This document shows positions 56,956 through 64,000 of a DNA stretch of 64,000 bases, in pieces. This DNA is from Benincasa hispida (lineage: Eukaryota > Streptophyta > Magnoliopsida > Cucurbitales > Cucurbitaceae): assembly GCF_009727055.1 (NCBI RefSeq), contig NC_052350.1, positions 22,425,813 through 22,489,812 of the forward strand. Direction: 5' to 3'. A program made the translations under genes and the position numbers. Under the pieces are notes generated by a model, which was not told the origin of the DNA, did not search any database, and worked only from the letters and a program-made list of their open reading frames with translations. How positions within the stretch are numbered: the first letter of the stretch is position 1; every line of letters begins with the position of its first letter.

Positions 56956-59900
56956 ATGTTAAATTCGATCATAAAACTGCTCACTTCTATTAAGTTTAAT
57001 GGAGAAGTGTACTCTTACTGGAAATCTAACATAAATATAATATTAGTTGTGAATAATCTGTGGTTTTTGTTAAAGGAGGAATGTCCTCATATTCCCAATT
57101 CAACAGCAAAACGAAATGTTTGGGATGCCTATGATCGGTGAGTTAAGGCTAACGAAAAGCCAGGGCTTATATCTTGGCAAGTATATCTGATGTACTTAAT
57201 AAGAAACATGAAGTCATGCCCACTGCCCGTGAGATTATGGCGTCGCTTCAGGAAATGTTCGGACAACCGTTATCTTCTGTTCGACACGAAGCCATTAAAT
57301 ATGTTTATAATACACGCATGAAAGATAGTACCAACGTCAGAGAACATGTTCTCGACATGATGGTGCATTTCAATATTGTTGAAGCTCACGGGGTGACCAT
57401 TGATGAAACTAGTCAAGTTAGTATGATATTAGAATCTCTTCCGAAAAGTTATCTAACATTCCATACTAATGATGTGATGAAGATTAATTACAATTTGACA
57501 ACATTAGTAAACAAACTACAGACTTATCAGTCAATGATGAAACTCAAAGAAAGTGAAGTAAATGTTATTTCATGGCCAAAAAAGTTTCTCAAGGGATCTT
57601 CGTCAGGAATGAAACCCGCTAACAAAAAGTGGTCTGTTCCGTCATCTTCAAAAGACAAAACTGTACAAATGAAGAAGAAGGGAAAAGGGAATAAAAGACC
57701 CACTGCGAAAATTATATATTTATATATATATTATATTATATATATAACTCCAAAAGGAAAATGGTCTGATTACGGAGAGGATAGGCACTGGAAGCGTAAC
57801 TGGCTAAAATATTTAGCTGAAAAGAAAGTGGGAAAGGCAAACCAAGGTAAATCAGATATACTAGTAGTTGAAACATGTTTAGTGGAAAATTCTCACTTAA
57901 CCTAAATATTAGATTCGGGCGTCGCTAATCATGTTTGCACTATTCTACAGGAAACTAGTTCATGGAAACAACTTTATGAATATGAAATGATTTTAAAGGT
58001 TGGAATAGGAGAAATCATTTCGGCTGAAGCAGTGGGAGATGTCAAGCTATTTTTTGGAGAATTTGTCATCTTACTAAAGAATGTATATTATATACCTAAG
58101 ATGAAAAGAAATTTAATCTCCATTTCCTGTCTGCTAGAAAATGTGTACAAAATATCTTTTGAAATTAATGAAGTGTTTGTTTTTTCAAGAGGTGTTCATA
58201 TTTGTTCTGTAAGACTCGAAAATAACTTGTACATATTAAAACCAAATGAAGCAAAAGGCATTCTAAATATAGAGATGTTTAAAATGGTTGAGACCCAAAA
58301 TAAAAGACGAAAAATTTCTCCTAATGCCTATCTTTGGCATCTCGGACTTGGTCATATTAATCTCAACAGGATTAAGAGATTGGTTAAAAACGATCATCTA
58401 AATCAGTAAGATAGTTCTGTACCTCCATGTGAGTCATGTCTTAAAGGAAAAATGACTAAAATATCTTTTTATGAAAAAGGTCTTCGTGCCAAAGAACATC
58501 TCGAACTTATACATTCAGACCTCTATGGTCCGATGAATGTAAAAGCTCGAGGTGGATATCAGTATTTTGTCAATTTTATTGATGACTATTCTAGATATGG
58601 TTATATTTACTTAATGAGTCACAAGTCTTAAACTCTTAAAAAGTTTAAATAATTTAAGACCGAAATAGAAAACTTGTTAGGTAAAAGAATTAAAACACTT
58701 CGATCCGATCGAAGTGGTGAGTATATGAATTTACAATTCTAAAACTATTTAGTAGATCATGGAATTCAATCCCAACTCACAACACCTAGAACACCACAAC
58801 AAAATGGTGTTGCAAAAAGGAGAAATCGAACCTTATTGGACATGGTTTGATCAATGATGAATTACGCTCAGTTACCTCAATCCTTTTGGGGGTATGCAGT
58901 ACAGACTACGATATATATTCTGAATATGGTTCCCTTAAAATGTGTTTCAGAAACATCGCATGAGTTATGGAAAGGTTGTAAAAGTCGTTTATGTCATTTC
59001 TGGATCTGGGGATGTCTAGCACACGTGTTGGTACAAAATCCTAAGAAATTAAAAACACGTTCGAAATTATGTCTCTTTGTAGGATAACCTAAAGAAACAA
59101 AAGAAGGATTGTTTTATGATCCTCAGGAAGATAAAATGTTTGAATCGGGAAATGCTACTTTCTTGGAAGAAAATCATATTAGAAATCATCAACCACACAA
59201 TAAACTAATATTACACGAAATGACCAAAGATACTACAGAGAAATCAACAAGAGTTGTTAATCAAACTGGTCCATCAACAATTGTTGTTGTCCCGTCACGT
59301 CCTTATCAAGAGTTTAGTATGCCTCGACGTAAAGGGAAGGTTGTTTATCAACCTGAATGCTATATGGGTTCAATTGAAACCCAGGACATCATACATGATG
59401 ATGGTTTAGATGATCCATTAACCTTTGAACAGGCAATGGAAGATGTTGATAGGGAACAATGGATAAAAGCCATGGACATAGAAATGGAGTAGATATACTT
59501 CAACTTTGTCTGGAAACTTGTAGATCAATCACATAGGGTTAAACCTATAGGTTGTAGATTGATCTACAAGAGTAGACGAGACCAAACTGGCAATGTGTAA
59601 ACCTATAAAGCCAGACTCATGGCAAAAGGTTTTACCCAAAGAGAGAGGGTTGATTATGAAGAAACTTTTTCTCTTGTTGCCATAATTGAATCTATAAGAA
59701 TACTTTTATCCATTACTGCATATTATGACTATGAAATATGGAAAATGGCAAATGGTTGTCAAGACAACTTTTCTGAATGACCATCTTGATGAAAGTATTT
59801 TTATGTCTCAACCAGAAAGGTTCATTGAACAGGGTCAGGAAGAGAAAGTCTGTAAGCTTAAAGAATCAATTTATGGATTGAAACAAGCTTCTAGATCCTG

Positions 59901-60944
59901 GAATATAAGATTTGGCACTACGATCAAATCTTATGGTTTTGAACAGAATGTTGACGAATCTTGTGTATGCAAGACAATAATCAACAAAGTAGTAGCATTC
60001 TTGGTGCTTTATGTTGATGATATCTTGCTCATTGGGAATGAGACAAGCTTCCTTGCTGACGTAAATAGATGGTTAGCATCACAGTTCCAAATGAGAGATT
60101 TGGGTGATGCTCAAAATATTCTAAGGATTCAAATTTTTCGAAATAAAAATAATAGAACCTTAGCACTATCTCAAGCATCTTATATTGACAAGATGTTGTC
60201 AAGATATAATATGCAAAATTTCAAAAAGGATATGTTGCCTTTTAGAAATGGAATTCATTTGTCGAAGGAACAGTGTCCTAAGACGCCTCAACAAATTAAG
60301 GAGATGAATAGAATTCCATATGCATATGCAGTTGGGAGTTTAATGTACCCCATGTTGTGTACACGTTCTGACATATGCTTTACAGTTGGAACCGTCACCA
60401 GGTTTCAATCCAACTTAGGACACAGTCATTGGACTACTGTAAAAAACATCCTCAAGTATCTAAGGAGAACGAGGGACTATATGCTTATGCATGGACCTAA
60501 GGATTTGATCCTTACCGGATGCACTGATTCTGATTTTTAGACTGACATAGATTCTAGGAAATTTACCTCAAGATCAGTTTTCACTCTCAATGGAGGAGCT
60601 ATAGTTTGGAGAAGAATTAAACAGAGTTGTATCGCTGACTCCACGATGGAAGCAGAATACGTAGCTACATGTGAAGCCAGTAAAGAAGAAGTATGGCTAC
60701 GCAAATTCTTGGCAGACTTGGAAGTAGTTCCAGATATGCATCTGCCCATCACTTTGTAGTATTGCAACAATAATAGTGCAGTTGCCAACTCGAAAGAACC
60801 AAGGAATCACAAACATGGAAAACATATCGAAAGAAAGTACCATCTCATCAGGGAGATAGTACACCGAGGAGACGTGATCGTCACGAAGATAGCCTCAGAA
60901 TAAAACCTTGCTAATCCGTTTACGAAGGCCCTTTCGGCTAAAGT
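56956..60944 (+). pseudogene. copia gag-pol polyprotein, decayed
   Basis: Gag starts at 56956 (LTSIKFNGEVYSYWKSNIN, LKEECPHIPN), has a stop at 57139-57141, and continues in another frame at about 57174-57905 (AREIMASLQEMFGQP, REHVLDMMVHFNI). A short (TA)n insertion at 57713-57745 precedes a ruined zinc knuckle (W-S-D-Y-G-E-D-R-H-W-K-R-N-W: all Cys lost). Protease ILDSGVANHVC near 57908. GAG-pre-integrase LWHLGLGHINLNRI near 58333. Integrase has HSDLYGP and RSDRSGEY, but NGVAKRRNR carries Lys for the catalytic Glu. RT: YKARLMAKGFTQRE near 59610, a frameshift near 59750, then SIYGLKQASRSW and YVDDILL near 60010. RNase H: TDSDF then a stop at 60538-60540, and STMEAEYVA. It ends ANPFTKALSAKV where a gypsy LTR has inserted. 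Confidence 0.92.
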
Positions 60945-62978
60945 TGTAACAACCCGACCCCCTAGGACTTAAGTTAGGCCGTTACTAAATACATGCATGC
61001 ATGGAACTCAAAACGACACTTTGTTATGATGAAATAAATGCTAATTAAATCAGGTAAGTTCAAAAGACTTTCATTAAATTCAAATATTAAAACAATAGTA
61101 GGGTACTCGGAAATCATAAAGGATAGTAAACAAGTATGAAAAATGATCCTTAAACATAAGTTTTAAACATCAAAACTAAAAGTTAAGAGAAACATGAAAA
61201 GAACTCTAAATTTCATGATGCGGAAGTGTAAAAACTAGTCCCAGTGGCTCGATCACAAATTCCGCTTGTCCATCGCCGGTGCATCTCTACCCTTACCTGA
61301 AACAACAACATGAGATAGAATGAGTTTAAAATACTCAGTAAGTAACCCCACTACTGGGGTCAGACTAGGCATCTATGTTCTCTAGATACCCACCTCTGGT
61401 GAAACATATACACTGCTCTAGTCCTCATGGGACATATATACACATGAAACAAGAAGGAGATTGAGTCCTATCCTACTGTAGTTAAGTATGCCCACTACCT
61501 CTAGTGAATCTTGAATGAGACACGAATTGGTGAATCCCGAAGGAAACAAAAACTGGTGAATCCCGAAGGAAACACAAAATCTCATGGGTATTTAACTAAT
61601 CAGTAAGGACATTTGCACAATCTCAACATCATAATCATCACTATACGAATCTATGACATACATATACCTCAACATACACATATACCTCAACACCATGGTT
61701 CTAAAATATACATGTATACCTCAACATCATCAGATCAAATACAACCATATGGAAGCATTTACCATCTTATACTAGCATTCATGTGTCTATGTGCATAAAT
61801 AAATAATTCAGATCTTGTACCATAATATACTTTGATCATATTATACTATCAGTCTATCATGCTAACATTCTGCCATAACATACATTTATCATGCTAGCAT
61901 ACATCTAATGTCTGACCCATGGGCAGTTCCAGTTGTAAGATTACTTGCCTCAAATTTAAATCCAAAATTAATCCAAGCAATTAATCTCCAACAAAGTAAC
62001 TCTCGAATTAATTCCTCTAGCACAAAACACAAACACTAGAATTCAATCTTTGGAGCCAAAACCAAAACATACCACATTTAATCCAACAAACCCCAATTTA
62101 ACTTACCAAAGTTGTGGCTTGGTCCAAGATCAAATCCACAACCAAAAGTTTGATTGACCAACTAGAAACAACTTTTGCAACGCCGCACGATCCGCTTTCG
62201 ACCTTGAAACTCTTCCAACACTCAAATCTATGGCCCAAACATGATGGTCATTCACAATTTTAGCCAAAATCAACCGATTACTCTAAAATCCCCAAAGAAA
62301 ATTCTAAAAACTTTTATCTTACCCAAAGACTTCGAGAATTTGGCACAAGCAACAGTGGCGGCGACAAAAGAAATCTGACGGCTAGGCAGCGAATCCGGCG
62401 TGATGACGTGGATCGGATAGTAAGGTGAAGCGAACCTAGGTTGGACGGATCGGGCTGGATGATGGGATAGACAGCTCGACGGACAGTGACGAATGGTGAG
62501 CGGCAGAAATCCTTTCGATTTGGCGCGACACGACTACCGACATCGAGGCGTTTGGCGGCGTGGACGAACAACTTTGCGACTGACGGCGGCGGAGCGACGC
62601 GTGCAAGGTTGCGACGTCGATGGCAGCTGAAGGCAGGGTTGGTGAAGGAAGAAGAAATTGGGGGGGGGGGGGAGGCCCGGATGCGTGAGGAAGAAAGGAA
62701 TGTGGGTTTTAAAATAATAATAATAATAATAATAATAAACTAAAAAAGGAAATAAGTATAATTATATTTTATTCCTTTTCTTCCTTTCCTTTTAAAAAGA
62801 AAATTAATTCGTGCCATTAATTTCCAAATTGAATAATTTCACGCCAACAATTAAATTCCCGCACTTACACTTGAAGTCCAAAATTCCAAAAGTCCTCCAA
62901 CTAATAACAATTACTGAAATTCCAAATAATAAAGTTACTAAAATTACATTATTACTAAAAAATGTGTGGGGTGTTACA
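60945..62978 (-). repeat. 3' LTR of a Ty3-gypsy chromovirus (2034 bp)
   Basis: Inverted ends TGTAACACCCC (minus start at 62978) and ...GGGTCGGGTTGTTACA (at 60945). It lies directly beside the gypsy pol on its right and interrupts the copia tail on its left; the 5 bp outside are aaagt. It contains a GC-rich part (62340-62640), a G(12) run near 62651 and an (AAT)n tract at 62712-62738. ORFs inside are by-products. Confidence 0.9.
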
Positions 62979-64000
62979 TTCTTCCTTCCTCAAAGAACTG
63001 TCGTCCTCGAAAGTTCATTCTTGAAAAAGCTCTGGGTACTGGGCTTTTATCTTATCCTCTCGCTCTCTGGTAGCCTCCTTGAACTGGTGATTCTGCCACA
63101 GGTGTTTCACAAAAGCAATTTTCCGGCGGCGCAATGTTTTTATCTCTCTGGCGAGGATCTCTATAGGCTTCTCCTCGTAGCTCAAGTTGTCATTCAACTG
63201 TAAGGGCTCGTAATCAACTACATGGGACGGGTCTGTCACATACTTCCTTAGCATCGAAACATGGAAGACATTATGAACTGAAGACGGTGCTGGAGGCAAT
63301 GCCAAATGGTAAGCTATGGGGCCAACTCGTTCAAGGACCTCGAAAGGTCCAATGAATCTCGGACTCAACTTTCCCTTCTTGCCAAACCTTAGAATACCTT
63401 TCATGGGTGCCACTTTTAAGAACACTTTCACACCAGTCTCAAATTCCAGGTCCTTCTGTCTTACATCGGCATAACTCTTTTGTCTGCTTTGAGCTGTTTG
63501 CATACGAGCCCTGATCTTCTGTATTGCCTTATTCGTGGTCTGCACCAATTCAGTTCCTAACAATTTTCTCTCTCTTACCTTATCTCAACACACAGGGGAC
63601 TTGCAACTCTTCCCATATAGAGCCTCCAAGGGTGACATCCCAATAGTGGACTGGTAGCTGTTATTATAAGAAAACTCCATTAAGTGCAAGTGAGCATCCC
63701 AATGGCACAGGCACGCAACATATCTTCCAATATCTGATTCAATCTCTCTGTCTGCCCATCAGTCTGAGGGTGGAAAGCTATACTGAAGTCTAACCGGGTC
63801 CCTAAAGCTGCCTGAAGACTTTTCCAGAAGTTAGACGTGAAACGAGGGTCTCTGTCCGACACGATGGACATGGGCACTTCATACAATCTCACCACCGTCT
63901 TCATGTACATCTGTGCCCACTTATTCACTGAAAAGGTGGACTTTCCAAGTATGAAATGTGCTAACATCGTAGTCTGTCTACCACAACCCATATCACAGTG
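62979..64000 (-). pseudogene. Ty3-gypsy integrase C-terminal half with chromodomain-like tail, truncated by window edge
   Basis: 63680-63991: integrase core with VSDRDPRFTSNFW (catalytic Asp) and FHPQTDGQTERLNQILEDMLRAC (Glu in TER). A frameshift near 63707 and a TGA at 63585-63587 separate it from 63015-63563, which carries the GPF-like domain (PRFIGPFEVLERVGPIAYHLALP), VHNVFHVSMLRKYV and a C-terminal region, EILAREIKTLRRRKIAFVKHLWQNH..EATRERED, resembling the chromodomain of Tekay/Del-type chromoviruses. By family: the integrase inserts element DNA, and the tail directs it to chromatin. The 3' end of the ORF is close to the polypurine-like CTTTGAGGAAGGAAGAA beside the LTR. RT and gag lie outside the window. 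Confidence 0.92.

Noticed and set aside
62314..62743. Arg-rich ORFs on both strands
   Set aside because: They lie within the GC-rich part of the gypsy LTR; no domain and no conservation evidence.
1..64000. A new multi-gene biological system
   Set aside because: Both strands were read; apart from YSL, every domain-bearing ORF belongs to known transposon classes and is broken. No gene cluster of unknown function is present.

Overview
The window is a repeat-rich stretch of a dicot nuclear genome, most likely a cucurbit. That assignment is inference. It rests on AT-rich intergenic DNA, canonical GT-AG introns, plant copia, chromovirus and Athila-type retrotransposons, and a Mutator-like element full of TCTATCASTGATAGA-type words, which I associate from memory with cucurbit repeats. 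Only one intact host gene is visible: a seven-exon Yellow Stripe-Like (YSL1/2/3-clade) metal-nicotianamine transporter at 33307-36291 (+), 670 codons. Almost everything else is transposon-derived and mutated.

Layout. 1-2153: 3' half of a copia element with its LTR. 4452-16209: LTR-like repeats flanking a gag/protease remnant (-). Its right repeat was split by a MULE (6620-16126, 9-bp duplication taaaattta). The MULE carries a broken mudrA-like transposase (-), a convergent broken DUF1985-like gene (+) and a solo LTR (14053-16104, duplication aaaat). 16937-17450: a MITE. 20537-28380: a copia element (-) whose reverse-transcriptase core is replaced by two inverted LTR copies (22007-23757) and which also holds a small hAT-like element (25071-25455). 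29459-30697: tandem and palindromic repeats plus a GC-rich hAT-like element. 32937-32955: two G-boxes in a perfect inverted repeat, 351 bp upstream of the YSL start codon. 37320-38371: an LTR fragment. 38497-41729: MITEs and CACTA-like ends built from palindromic AATGTCGGTT words.

44267-53064 is an Athila-like element (+) with gag and a second ORF but no visible polymerase. A solo LTR of its own family sits inside the second ORF, and its 3' LTR is missing although both outer duplications (gcgtg) remain. This insertion splits a minus-strand LTR element that continues at 53065-55877. 55878-60944 is a decayed copia element (+), cut at its 3' end by a chromovirus (60945-64000, -).

Assembly quality. 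Two 38-bp palindromes at 50029-50066 and 50163-50200 are head-to-head synthetic Tn5 mosaic ends, i.e. library adapters left in the assembly; the first still has a 9-bp duplication on both sides. A 19-N gap lies in the MULE transposase. I found no convincing new biological system. The most informative results are the adapter contamination, the reconstructed nesting order, the tandemly amplified exon in the MULE gene, and the paired G-boxes upstream of YSL.
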